A stretch of DNA of 10,824 nucleotides from CAZXBB01 sp964638815 (GTDB lineage: Bacteria > Planctomycetota > Phycisphaerae > Phycisphaerales > SM1A02): the NCBI GenBank assembly GCA_964638815.1, contig CAZXBB010000404.1:1-10824 (forward strand). Direction: 5' to 3'. Shown piece by piece: positions 1 through 6,278 of the stretch. The position numbers were made by a program, and so were the translations under genes. The notes below the pieces were generated by a model, which searched no databases, had not been told where the DNA came from, and saw nothing but the letters and a program-made list of their open reading frames with translations. Positions within the stretch are counted from its first letter, which is position 1. Each line of letters begins with the position of its first letter.

Positions 1-225
1 GCCCGCGAACCCGAGGTTGCCGCCCGCGGCGAGACACGTCACGTACGGATACCGCCGCCCGACGTGTTCGAGCGTGCCGTCACTCGAGGCGTTATCCACG
101 AGAACGACGTGCGCAAGGATGCCGGGCTCGCGGCTCTCGGCGATCGAGTCCAGGCAGTCATCGATGTATTGGCGACCGTTGTACGAGACGATCAGGATGA
201 AGACGTCGCAGACTGCCTCGGGCAT
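1..225 (-). CDS. Family 2 glycosyltransferase, rhamnosyltransferase-like (N-terminal 75 residues, cut by window edge)
   Basis: The reverse strand from the ATG at 225 encodes 75 residues before the window ends. They contain the GT-A fold start of family 2 glycosyltransferases: a first strand with VSYNGRQYIDDCLDSI (residues 13-28), the nucleotide-binding VDNASSDGT (43-51) and the acidic-loop/NLGFAG element (70-75). The VSYN...VDNASSDGT...NLGFAG pattern is typical of WbbL/RfbF-type rhamnosyltransferases, which move sugars from dTDP-rhamnose or similar donors onto lipid-linked glycans at the inner face of the membrane. The start lies 31 bases after the stop of the DUF2304-like gene, so it is probably the next gene of the same operon. 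The nearby rmlB supports a rhamnose-type donor, but the acceptor and exact sugar cannot be read. No in-frame stop separates the ATG from the preceding gene, so a slightly earlier start is possible. Confidence 0.92.
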   Translation of the reverse strand, partial: MPEAVCDVFILIVSYNGRQYIDDCLDSIAESREPGILAHVVLVDNASSDGTLEHVGRRYPYVTCLAAGGNLGFAG

Positions 226-256
226 GGTCGTTGTCTCGACGTGCCGGGTCGGCGCG

Positions 257-619
257 TCACGCCGTGTCCGCTGACGCCTCCCGCGACCGATCCCGTGCCC
301 GCTCCATGTCGATGATGCCGACGAGCTGCGTCAGCGTCGCGATGTGACGCTCGTGCACGCTCGTGATCGACAGGAGCTTCAACGTGGTCAACAGGAAGAA
401 CGTCGTCGAACCGAGCAGCAGCACCGTCGGATACTCGATGTCGAGCACGTGCGAGAGCATCCCGACCGCGTCGGGCCAGACGGCCAGAACCAGAAACGGG
501 ATGCCGACGAGGATGAACACGATGACGTACCGCTCCTTCAGCCGATGCGCGCGAAGGCTGCGGATCGACATGAACAGGATCGTCCCCCCGATCGCGACGA
601 GGATGAGCGAAAGCATCAT
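257..619 (-). CDS. DUF2304-like small membrane protein
   Basis: A 120-residue protein with three hydrophobic helices (about residues 2-18, 31-48 and 64-83), followed by a charged C-terminal tail beginning near SVHERHIATLTQLVGIIDME. The pattern of basic LKERY after helix 1, a Trp-Pro near residue 48, a Y-P before helix 3 and a short amphipathic helix after it matches the DUF2304 family. That family has no known reaction and is typically found directly beside a dolichyl-phosphate-sugar-synthase-like family 2 glycosyltransferase in surface-glycan loci, as here. It may help anchor or partner that enzyme; this is inference from context. The start at 619 is chosen because ATG overlaps the TGA of the upstream gene in an ATGA and has a strong AAAGGAG eight bases upstream. 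A longer in-frame start at 646 would lie entirely inside the upstream gene and upstream of this site. Confidence 0.85.
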   Translation of the reverse strand: MMLSLILVAIGGTILFMSIRSLRAHRLKERYVIVFILVGIPFLVLAVWPDAVGMLSHVLDIEYPTVLLLGSTTFFLLTTLKLLSITSVHERHIATLTQLVGIIDMERARDRSREASADTA

Positions 620-1368
620 GTCTCGGACTCCTTTCCTCTCGGCCATGGGTCGCGTGTGGTGTCCAGCAGCAACGCGGCCGTGACTTTGATGACGTAGAAC
701 AATCCCTGGTGGAGCGAGATGCTCGTGCGGCCCGTGGAGCGCGGGTTCATCTCGACGGCAGCCTCCTCGACTCGGAAGCCCGCGCGGTGCAGCAGGAGAA
801 CCACCTCCGGCTCCGGGTAATCATCGGGATACCACTGGGCGTAAGCACAAATAACCCGCCGGTTCGCCGCCCGGAAGCCGCTCGTGCAGTCGGTGATCCG
901 ACGGCCGGTGAGGATCCGGAGCACGAACCCGAGCAGGGTGGATCCGATCAGGCGGGCCGGCCCCTGGCGGTACTTCCCCTCGTCCAGGAACCGCGAGCCG
1001 ATGACGAGATCGGGGCCGCCGTTCAGGAGCGGCGCGAGGATCTTCGGAAGCTGGTCGGGCGGATGCTGGCCGTCGCCGTCCACCTGCACCGCCACGTCAT
1101 AGCCGTTCTCCTCGGCGTAGCGGTATCCGGTCTGCATCGCGCCGCCGATCCCCAGGTTGAACGGCAGGCGAATCACGCTGATCCCGTCGATCCCCTCCGG
1201 CACGCGCGCCGCCGTGGCGTCGTGTGAACCGTCGTCAACCACGAGCACATCGCAGGTCGGCGCGTGCTCGCGCAGCGCCGCGATCACCGACTCGATCGAC
1301 TCGGCTTCGTTGTACGCGGGCACAATGGCGAGCACCCGAAGACCCGCGGTGTCGCCGTTGCCGGACAT
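616..1368 (-). CDS. Family 2 glycosyltransferase, polyprenol-phosphate sugar transferase type (DPM1-like)
   Basis: A 250-residue GT-A enzyme. It has the start motif VLAIVPAYNEAESI (12-25), VVDDGSHDATA (43-53) with DDG for nucleotide-sugar binding, VDGDGQHPPDQ (96-106) carrying the metal-binding DXD-like acidic cluster, then GSRF (124-127) and DCTSGFRA (160-167), all usual in dolichyl/undecaprenyl-phosphate mannosyl- or glucosyltransferases. It probably loads a sugar onto a polyprenyl phosphate at the cytoplasmic membrane face, for later use outside the membrane. It is the short form with no C-terminal membrane domain; the overlapping DUF2304-like gene may supply the membrane part (inference). 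The start is uncertain: a GTG at 1443 forms a GTGA overlap with the upstream gene, but the extra 25 codons are Pro/Ser-rich and have only about 60 percent G/C at third positions, well below the rest of the gene, so the ATG at 1368 is preferred. Confidence 0.93.
   Translation of the reverse strand: MSGNGDTAGLRVLAIVPAYNEAESIESVIAALREHAPTCDVLVVDDGSHDATAARVPEGIDGISVIRLPFNLGIGGAMQTGYRYAEENGYDVAVQVDGDGQHPPDQLPKILAPLLNGGPDLVIGSRFLDEGKYRQGPARLIGSTLLGFVLRILTGRRITDCTSGFRAANRRVICAYAQWYPDDYPEPEVVLLLHRAGFRVEEAAVEMNPRSTGRTSISLHQGLFYVIKVTAALLLDTTRDPWPRGKESET
628..634 (-). promoter_or_regulatory. Strong Shine-Dalgarno site that fixes the DUF2304-like start
   Basis: On the minus strand AAAGGAG lies inside the end of the glycosyltransferase gene, eight bases before the ATG at 619. 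It favours that codon over the upstream in-frame start at 646 and, with the ATGA overlap, suggests coupled translation of the two genes. Confidence 0.75.
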
Positions 1369-1439
1369 CGTGTCTCGACTCGGAAGCGGAGCCGGCGGAG
1401 GGGACGCGCGAACACCCGACGATGAAGGGCCTGGCACGG

Positions 1440-2729
1440 TCACTGGTGGCGGGGCAGCATCTGCATCTGCTCCGGTGTCAGAAGGGTCTCGAGCCCGGCG
1501 ATGGCCTCGGCGTCGAGCGCGGCGCGCTCCTGCACGGCGGTGTCGATGGCGATCGAGGAGGGGTCCTTCGCCCGTCGGGTCGCATAGTACGGCCCTTGCT
1601 CGAGCTCGAAACGCAGTTGACCCAGCTCGTGGTGCAGCACCGTCTCGCGGAGCTCGCCGTTCGTCGCCGCCAGGCGAGACTCGTACGCCACCAGCATCTT
1701 CCGGAGCTTTTTACGGGTCGTCTCGTCGAGGTTCCCGAGCTCCGCCGCCGCATGCAGGAGCCCCAATCCACGCCCGCCCTCGTAGATTCGCGGAAACGCC
1801 GTGCGGTTCACCTCGTCCTGGAACGCGGCGGCGACGTCGGCGGGCAGCCTCGCCCCGATCACCTCGGCGTAGCGCAGGTTTACGTCGCGGACGGCACGGC
1901 GTCGGTCCACCTCGACACTGGCCCTCTTTGCCGGAACTGCACGACGAATGGCGACCGCGCGACGGTCGGCGAGGATCTCGTCCCGAGCGCTCAGCGCGAG
2001 GTCCAGCTCGCGCGCGTACGCGTCGAGCACGTCGTTCAACGAATCGCGCGCCGACGGCGGAAGTCCGATTCTCGCCACGACGTGAAACAGATTGAGTGAT
2101 TCGCCCGAGAGCCGGCCGAACCGCATGCCCTTGCTGCGCCGGATGAGACGCTCGAGATCAGGCCATTGGGTTCTTTGCGCGTCGGTCAGGAGCGACTGCA
2201 GATTGTCCAGAAGATCGCTTCGAAGCGTCTCGCGTTCCTTGATCCAGGCGTCGAGGTCAATCGGCTCCGATCGTTCCTGCCCGGGATCCGGCGGGTCGAG
2301 ACTCGGCATCTCGTCGCGGAGATCGCGCAGCTCCGTCCAGAACGTCTCCTCGATCTTGCGGCGCTCGGCGGGGTCCTTCGTCTCCTCCATGCGACGCGCG
2401 CGATCGGCGCGCAGCTCACGGGTGATCGCGCTCACCTGCTCGTTCCACCGGCGACGAACGGTGAGCGGGTCCTCGAGGTACTTCTGGACGACGACCGCAC
2501 CTTCCCGGAAGGCTTTCTCGTAGTCCATGTACAACGCTTCGAGGACGATCTCCTGGTCGTCGTCGAGCTCGAGCTCGCGGGAGAGGAGGGCAAGATCCGC
2601 CCGGATGAAGTCGGGAATCTGGAGGGCCGCGTACGGGTCGTCGGACTCGCCGCGCACCGTCGCCGTCAGGGCGCTGAGGGCGATGATGGCGATGAGGGCG
2701 AAGACAGCGATGCGGGCAGCCCAGCTCAC
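1440..2729 (-). CDS. Exported helical protein with three CpxP/LTxxQ-like repeats, function unknown
   Basis: A 429-residue protein I cannot assign to a named family. Residues 1-27 look like a signal peptide (SWAAR, then a 17-residue hydrophobic core, then ATVRG), so it is likely periplasmic. The rest is charged and helical. Three related modules are visible: about 45-192, 212-310 and 322-429. Each opens with a helix of the form L-x3-x-L-x-L...L-x3-L-x2-Y (for example RELELDDDQEIVLEALYMDY, VARIGLPPSARDSLNDVLDA, AAELGNLDETTRKKLRKMLV). Modules 1 and 3 end in the LTxxQ motif seen in CpxP/Spy chaperones (LLTDAQ at 180-185, LLTPEQ at 416-421); module 2 has a degenerate copy (RLPADVAAAFQ). GTG at 2729 is the start, with AGAGG seven bases upstream. 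It is first in the glycosyltransferase operon, and its stop lies 71 bases before the next gene's preferred ATG. A periplasmic chaperone or stress-sensor role is only a guess. Confidence 0.85.
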   Translation of the reverse strand: MSWAARIAVFALIAIIALSALTATVRGESDDPYAALQIPDFIRADLALLSRELELDDDQEIVLEALYMDYEKAFREGAVVVQKYLEDPLTVRRRWNEQVSAITRELRADRARRMEETKDPAERRKIEETFWTELRDLRDEMPSLDPPDPGQERSEPIDLDAWIKERETLRSDLLDNLQSLLTDAQRTQWPDLERLIRRSKGMRFGRLSGESLNLFHVVARIGLPPSARDSLNDVLDAYARELDLALSARDEILADRRAVAIRRAVPAKRASVEVDRRRAVRDVNLRYAEVIGARLPADVAAAFQDEVNRTAFPRIYEGGRGLGLLHAAAELGNLDETTRKKLRKMLVAYESRLAATNGELRETVLHHELGQLRFELEQGPYYATRRAKDPSSIAIDTAVQERAALDAEAIAGLETLLTPEQMQMLPRHQ

Positions 2730-2743
2730 GGCGGATCCTCTCT

Positions 2744-2760
2744 CCCGCGCAGGACGCGGG
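2744..2760 (-). promoter_or_regulatory. Hairpin touching the ribosome binding site of the exported repeat protein
   Basis: A perfect six-base inverted repeat (CCCGCG / CGCGGG) with a five-base loop lies directly upstream of the AGAGG site at 2737-2741 in the leader of the minus-strand operon. It could influence access to that site or mark the 5' end of the transcript. No T-run follows, so it is not a terminator. Confidence 0.35.
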
Positions 2761-2865
2761 GAAACATGAGCTTACCGAACGTGTTTTGCGGTCGCCTCTT
2801 GCTTCAGCCAACATGCGGAAATCGGGCCGGAAATCCGTACTTTTCCCTATGGGTTACCGGATCTC

Positions 2866-2879
2866 CGCCGGGTCCGGCG
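2866..2879. repeat. 14-base inverted repeat in the divergent promoter region
   Basis: CGCCGG-GT-CCGGCG is perfectly symmetric and lies in the 251-base divergent spacer between the minus-strand glycan operon (start 2729) and rmlB (start 2981). It is a candidate operator serving either side, but short GC palindromes arise easily in this base composition. I saw no convincing -35/-10 pair in the spacer on either strand. Confidence 0.25.
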
Positions 2880-2980
2880 AACGCGGGGGCCCGAAGCCCG
2901 GGTCTGACGTCCGCGTCGGGCTGCGGGGCAGGGGGGTGGCGGGGGGTCGCTTCATGCATGATGCGAGCTAGGATCCGCGG

Positions 2981-4057
2981 ATGGCGAGAACGATCCTGGT
3001 CACCGGCGGCGCAGGCTTCATCGGCAGCTCTCTCGTGCGTCAGCTCGTGACCGACGAGCCCGACACCCGCGTCGTGGTCCTCGACAAGCTCACGTACGCC
3101 GGCAACCTCGACTCGCTCGAGTCGGTGCGCGACCGCGAGAACTTCGCCTTCGTCCAGGGCGACATCTGTGACGGCCCGCTCGTAGCTGATCTGCTCGAGC
3201 GGGAGCGGCCGGACGCCATCATGAACCTCGCGGCCGAATCGCACGTTGACCGCTCGATCGACGAGCCCGCGACATTCGTCGAGACGAACGTCCGCGGAAC
3301 GTTCCTGATGCTCGAGGCCGCACGGCGATACTGGGGCGAGCTGCCGGCGGGGGACTCCGAGGCGTTCCGCTTCCTGCACGTCTCGACCGACGAGGTCTAC
3401 GGATCCCTCGGACCGACGGGGGCGTTCACCGAGTCCACCCCGTACGCCCCCAACTCGCCCTACTCGGCGTCGAAGGCGTCCTCCGACCACTTCGTCCGCG
3501 CGTACCACCACACGTTCGGGCTGCCGGTCCTCATCACGAACTGCTCGAACAACTACGGCCCGTGCCAGTTCCCCGAGAAGCTGCTGCCTCTCATGATCCT
3601 GAACGCCGTCGAAGGCAAGCCGCTGCCGGTGTACGGCGACGGCGGCAACGTCCGCGACTGGCTCTACGTCGAGGATCACTGCCATGCGCTCCGGGCCGTG
3701 CTCGAGTCGGGGGCGCCCGGTGGGGTCTACAACATCGGCGGCAACTGCGAGCGGACGAATCTCTACGTCGTGAAGGCGATCTGCGCGACGGTCGATCGCC
3801 TCCGCCCCGATCTCGCGCACGGGCCCTGCGACGGTCTGATCACGTTCGTGAAGGACCGGCCCGGGCACGACCGGCGCTACGCCATCGACGCGAGCAAGAT
3901 CAGGCGGGACCTGGGCTGGGAGCCGAGCGAGAGCTTCGAGACGGGACTGGAGCGCACCGTGCAGTGGTACCTCGACAACACGCGCTGGGTCGAGCGGGTG
4001 ACGTCAGGAGTCTACCGGCGCGAGAGGCTCGGTGTGCCCGGGTCGATGAAGCGGTAG
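2981..4057 (+). CDS. rmlB: dTDP-glucose 4,6-dehydratase RmlB
   Basis: A 358-residue extended short-chain dehydrogenase that converts dTDP-glucose to dTDP-4-keto-6-deoxyglucose in the cytoplasm using bound NAD+. This is the second step toward dTDP-L-rhamnose and other 6-deoxy sugars. Visible motifs are the NAD-binding TGGAGFIGS (8-16), DKLTYAGNLDSL (35-46), GDICD (60-64), AAESHVDRSI (84-93), the catalytic Thr-Asp-Glu in VSTDEVYG (134-141; T136, D137, E138), YSASKASSDH (161-170; Y161, K165), NNYGP (190-194) and the substrate-site KDRPGHDRRYAID (291-303). Length is normal and nothing essential is missing. The start ATG has a modest AGG eight bases upstream. It is divergent from the glycosyltransferase operon and converges with the response regulator gene after a 16-base gap. 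The usual partners rmlA, rmlC and rmlD are not in the window. The large open frame on the opposite strand is a composition shadow. Confidence 0.97.
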   Translation: MARTILVTGGAGFIGSSLVRQLVTDEPDTRVVVLDKLTYAGNLDSLESVRDRENFAFVQGDICDGPLVADLLERERPDAIMNLAAESHVDRSIDEPATFVETNVRGTFLMLEAARRYWGELPAGDSEAFRFLHVSTDEVYGSLGPTGAFTESTPYAPNSPYSASKASSDHFVRAYHHTFGLPVLITNCSNNYGPCQFPEKLLPLMILNAVEGKPLPVYGDGGNVRDWLYVEDHCHALRAVLESGAPGGVYNIGGNCERTNLYVVKAICATVDRLRPDLAHGPCDGLITFVKDRPGHDRRYAIDASKIRRDLGWEPSESFETGLERTVQWYLDNTRWVERVTSGVYRRERLGVPGSMKR

Positions 4058-4073
4058 CCGCGGGCCATCGACG

Positions 4074-4697
4074 TCACTCGTGCGCGCGGGCGAGATCGAC
4101 CAGGTGGGCGAGCTCGGCCACCGAGTTGGCGCTCATCTTGCGAGCCGCCTGCGCCCGGTGCACGTGGACCGTCTTCGGGCTGATCCCGAGCTTCACGGCG
4201 ATCGCCTTGCTCGTATTCCCGGTGAGGACGTGATCCACCACCTCCCGCTCGCGCGCGGTGAGCGTATCGAACCGCGCCGCCAACTCATCGCAACGGGCGA
4301 ACTGCTCGCGGCGGGCGCGCCCTTCGACAATGACCTCCTGGATCCGATCGAGGAGCGCCTGCGGGCGTGCCGGCTTCTCGATGAAGTCGGCGGCGCCGAG
4401 CTTCATGCACTCGACGGCCATCGCGATGTCACCGTAGCCCGTGAGCATCACGAACGGCGTCATGTTCTTCCGGCGACGCAACGCGCGAAGGAGGTCGAGC
4501 CCGCTCATCCCCGGCAGGCGCATGTCGCACACCACGCATGCCGGAACTGACCGGTCGAACGCCGCCAGCGCCTCGACCGCCGTCTCGAATGAATGAACCC
4601 GTATTCCCACTGAGCCCAGCAGGCTCTCCAGAGAATCCCGTATCCCCCGTTCGTCGTCAACGACGAACACTGCACCACTGCAACGCGCTTCGATCAT
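4074..4697 (-). CDS. FixJ/NarL-type response regulator (receiver plus LuxR helix-turn-helix)
   Basis: A 207-residue two-component regulator. The N-terminal receiver domain (about 10-125) has the acidic pair D14/D15 in FVVDDE, the phosphorylated aspartate D58 in VVCDMRLPGMSG, T86 in MLTGYGD and K108 in EKPA, so every key residue is present. A short linker leads to a LuxR/GerE DNA-binding domain (about 145-203) with LTAREREVVDHVLTGNTSKAIA and the recognition region GISPKTVHVHRA. Length and the phrase SLESLLGSVGIRVHSFETAVEAL are typical of the FixJ subfamily. A partner histidine kinase is not in the window, so this is an orphan regulator here. ATG at 4697 is preferred over an in-frame TTG at 4775: the extra residues precede the conserved receiver start, and the longer start would overlap the candidate promoter. 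The gene lies between rmlB and the exosortase pair and could control one of them; the target is not shown. Confidence 0.94.
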   Translation of the reverse strand: MIEARCSGAVFVVDDERGIRDSLESLLGSVGIRVHSFETAVEALAAFDRSVPACVVCDMRLPGMSGLDLLRALRRRKNMTPFVMLTGYGDIAMAVECMKLGAADFIEKPARPQALLDRIQEVIVEGRARREQFARCDELAARFDTLTAREREVVDHVLTGNTSKAIAVKLGISPKTVHVHRAQAARKMSANSVAELAHLVDLARAHE

Positions 4698-4745
4698 CCT
4701 TTTCTTCCCCTGCGTTCTTCCCCCTACCAACTCGCCCACATTAGC

Positions 4746-4775
4746 AGTAGAGCCGCCCAGATAGGCAGTCGTCAA
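4746..4775 (-). promoter_or_regulatory. Candidate sigma-70-type promoter of the response regulator gene
   Basis: On the minus strand TTGACG (4775-4770) is followed after 18 bases by TCTACT (4751-4746). Transcription would begin near 4739, giving a leader of about 40 bases before the ATG at 4697, with GGGGAAG and AAAAGG as ribosome-binding candidates. Match quality is moderate in the -10 box. Confidence 0.4.
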
Positions 4776-4788
4776 TATGTTTTGGTAC

Positions 4789-4797
4789 TTTTGCCAA
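4789..4797 (-). promoter_or_regulatory. TTGGCAAAA element upstream of the response regulator gene
   Basis: Read on the minus strand this is TTGGCAAAA, 92 bases upstream of the regulator ATG and 14 bases upstream of its candidate -35 box. The same nine bases occur in the same orientation at 6246-6254, 102 bases upstream of the exosortase ATG. I saw no other copy in the window. A shared binding site is possible but unproven. Confidence 0.25.
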
Positions 4798-4876
4798 AGA
4801 TTTCCGGACCGTTCTAGTCACAAGTACTTAGTTCACGGGGGATTACCAGATATCTGCATCCGGATAATAAAGGGGC

Positions 4877-4898
4877 GATCGGGGCCGCGCGACCGATC
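4877..4898 (-). terminator. Possible intrinsic terminator of the exosortase gene pair
   Basis: A perfect six-base inverted repeat GATCGG / CCGATC with a ten-base loop lies 66 bases after the stop of the exosortase-linked membrane protein gene. On the minus strand it is followed by CGCCCC and then TTTATTAT. The T-run is broken, so it would be a weak terminator. It separates this pair from the response regulator gene farther along. Confidence 0.35.
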
Positions 4899-4963
4899 CC
4901 GTCGCGTCGCCGGGCGGGGCTGCCGCGCGCGATTCGCCCCCGACGCTCGTCGTGACACGACAC

Positions 4964-5575
4964 TCACGTCACCGACGTGCCGCCCGTGAGCGCATTCCAC
5001 TCCGCGCGCCGGAACGTCACCGCGATCCATATGATCGCCGCAATCACGTAAGAGCTCAGCGTCGATCGGGTCAGGGCGTTGAACAGGCTGACGACGACGT
5101 ACTCGGCGAACGGGCCGAGCGTCATGACGCCGAGAACGTCGTCGCGGCTGACCACGAAGAGCACCGCGACGGCGACCCGGATCAGGATGACGACCTGCAG
5201 GATGACGAGCCCCCAGGCCAGCGCGCGGCCGCGCCGGGGCCACGGGACGGGCGTTGCAAGCACGAGGGCGATCAGCATCACGGTCGGAACGTAGGCGGTC
5301 ACTCGCGCCCCCAGCACCTTGGTGCGGCTGACGCGGGTCTGCTCGTTCCTCAGCACCATCTCGGTGTCGTGGTAGCGGCTCCGGTACCGGGAGTCATCCG
5401 GCAGGTTCTTGAACGACACGTTGCAATTCGTGCCCATGCTCGGGATGGCGAGGTTCGCGGCCAGCCGGAAGCCGGCAAGGTACGTGGGCCCGATCCACCG
5501 GAACGCGAGACTCAGGAGGACAGTCACCACGAGGAGCTTTGCCAGGAACAGGAGCACGATGCGGGCCGGCTTCAC
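4964..5575 (-). CDS. Exosortase-linked multi-pass membrane protein, function unknown
   Basis: A 203-residue integral membrane protein. Hydrophobic segments lie at about 6-25, 95-111, 119-143 and 172-188. Between the first two is a polar loop of about 65 residues (NLAIPSMGTNCNVSFKNLPD, then a charged stretch to RVSRTK) that probably faces outside and carries the protein's single cysteine (C51). I do not recognise a named domain. The start is taken as GTG at 5575, because it overlaps the exosortase stop in a GTGA and the hydrophobic N-terminus follows at once; the longer frame upstream lies inside the exosortase gene. Four-base overlap means tight co-expression, so it probably works with the exosortase, for example as a partner or accessory subunit. 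Membrane proteins paired with exosortases are known in some exosortase subtypes. Whether this belongs to one of them needs a profile search. Confidence 0.8.
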   Translation of the reverse strand: MKPARIVLLFLAKLLVVTVLLSLAFRWIGPTYLAGFRLAANLAIPSMGTNCNVSFKNLPDDSRYRSRYHDTEMVLRNEQTRVSRTKVLGARVTAYVPTVMLIALVLATPVPWPRRGRALAWGLVILQVVILIRVAVAVLFVVSRDDVLGVMTLGPFAEYVVVSLFNALTRSTLSSYVIAAIIWIAVTFRRAEWNALTGGTSVT

Positions 5576-6144
5576 GACGAGGACCCCGCGGGCGCGGCGC
5601 GCAGCGCCCACCAGGCCCAGGCGATCCACAGCAGCACGGTGCAGAGGATGAACACCGGCTGCCAGACGTCGACGTGCATGACTTCGAACGCGTCGGGGAA
5701 GAAGACGCCCGTGTAGTAGAGGCTGATGATGCGCACGAGGTTCAGCAGGGCGAGCAACGCCACGCCCACCACCAGCCCGAGCAGCTTGCGCCGCAGCACC
5801 ACCGGCACCGCGATCACCGCGGCGGCGAAGAGCGCCGACGGCTCCAGCGCGTCGCAGCCGCGGCTGATGGAGATCTGGTAGCGACGGCCGGAGACCACCG
5901 CCGCCTGCGCCGAGGCACGCTCACCGAAGACGGTCAACACCCACGCGGACACGTTGGCGTTCGCGCGAAGGTACGGATCGAACACCTTCTCGAGGAAGAG
6001 GGGGGCCACGCGGAGGCCGTAGAAGCCCGCCACGATCACCGCGAAGACGACGATGGCGCGCGGAAGCGGGCGCTTCCACGGTGGGGGTTTCTTCCCGGCG
6101 CGTGCGGCGGGGTCTCGGCCCTGGGCGGTCCTGGACTTCTTCAT
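5572..6144 (-). CDS. Exosortase/archaeosortase-family transpeptidase, compact type
   Basis: A 190-residue multi-pass membrane protein with the exosortase catalytic triad in the usual order and setting: Cys97 in SRGCDALEPSALF (94-106), Arg138 in LLNLVRIISLYYTG (133-146) and His157 in EVMHVDVWQPVF (154-165). Hydrophobic helices lie at about 30-50, 100-117, 120-144 and 162-181, after a basic proline-rich N-terminus (KKPPPWKRPLPR). Exosortases cut C-terminal sorting signals of secreted proteins at the membrane and pass them to a surface or glycan anchor. The protein lacks the long N- and C-terminal parts of EpsH-type enzymes and resembles the short classes such as XrtH, but I do not assign a letter. 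The ATG has AGG eight bases upstream. It is first of a two-gene unit with the overlapping membrane protein. No sorting-signal substrate is visible in the window. Confidence 0.88.
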   Translation of the reverse strand: MKKSRTAQGRDPAARAGKKPPPWKRPLPRAIVVFAVIVAGFYGLRVAPLFLEKVFDPYLRANANVSAWVLTVFGERASAQAAVVSGRRYQISISRGCDALEPSALFAAAVIAVPVVLRRKLLGLVVGVALLALLNLVRIISLYYTGVFFPDAFEVMHVDVWQPVFILCTVLLWIAWAWWALRAAPAGSSS

Positions 6145-6245
6145 GTGCCGGCCTGAAGGTGAGGGGTCGCGGTTTCGAAAGGCGCCGATGCACGATCGGT
6201 TATGCGGTCGCTCGAAGGGTACCCGGCTCAGGATCGTCTAGGGAT

Positions 6246-6254
6246 TTTTGCCAA
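6246..6254 (-). promoter_or_regulatory. TTGGCAAAA element upstream of the exosortase gene
   Basis: Second copy of the nine-base sequence at 4789-4797, same orientation. It lies in the 134-base spacer between the exosortase gene (start 6144) and the divergent small membrane protein gene (start about 6279), inside one of the few AT-rich patches. Confidence 0.25.
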
Positions 6255-6264
6255 TACAGGCTGG

Positions 6265-6277
6265 GAGGCCGGGCCTC
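6265..6277. repeat. 13-base palindrome covering the ribosome-binding region of the small membrane protein gene
   Basis: GAGGCC-G-GGCCTC is perfectly symmetric around a single base and includes the GGGAGG purine run used as Shine-Dalgarno evidence for the start at 6279. It could be an operator in the divergent spacer or sequester the ribosome site. Confidence 0.35.
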
Positions 6278-6278
6278 T

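Noticed and set aside
1369..1443. N-terminal extension of the DPM1-like glycosyltransferase from GTG 1443
   Set aside because: The GTGA overlap is attractive, but there is no ribosome site, the residues are Pro/Ser low complexity, and third-position GC is much lower than in the gene.
1157..2099. Plus-strand frames of about 290-310 residues across the glycosyltransferase and repeat protein genes
   Set aside because: Arg/Pro-rich with no recognisable domains; both opposite genes are well supported.
2804..3868. Long open frame antisense to rmlB
   Set aside because: It is Arg/Val/Asp-rich with no domain pattern and mirrors a gene with every RmlB motif; long antisense frames are expected at this GC content.
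4698..4775. Longer response regulator from TTG 4775
   Set aside because: The extra 26 residues precede a normal receiver start and overlap the candidate promoter; ATG 4697 has a purine-rich site.
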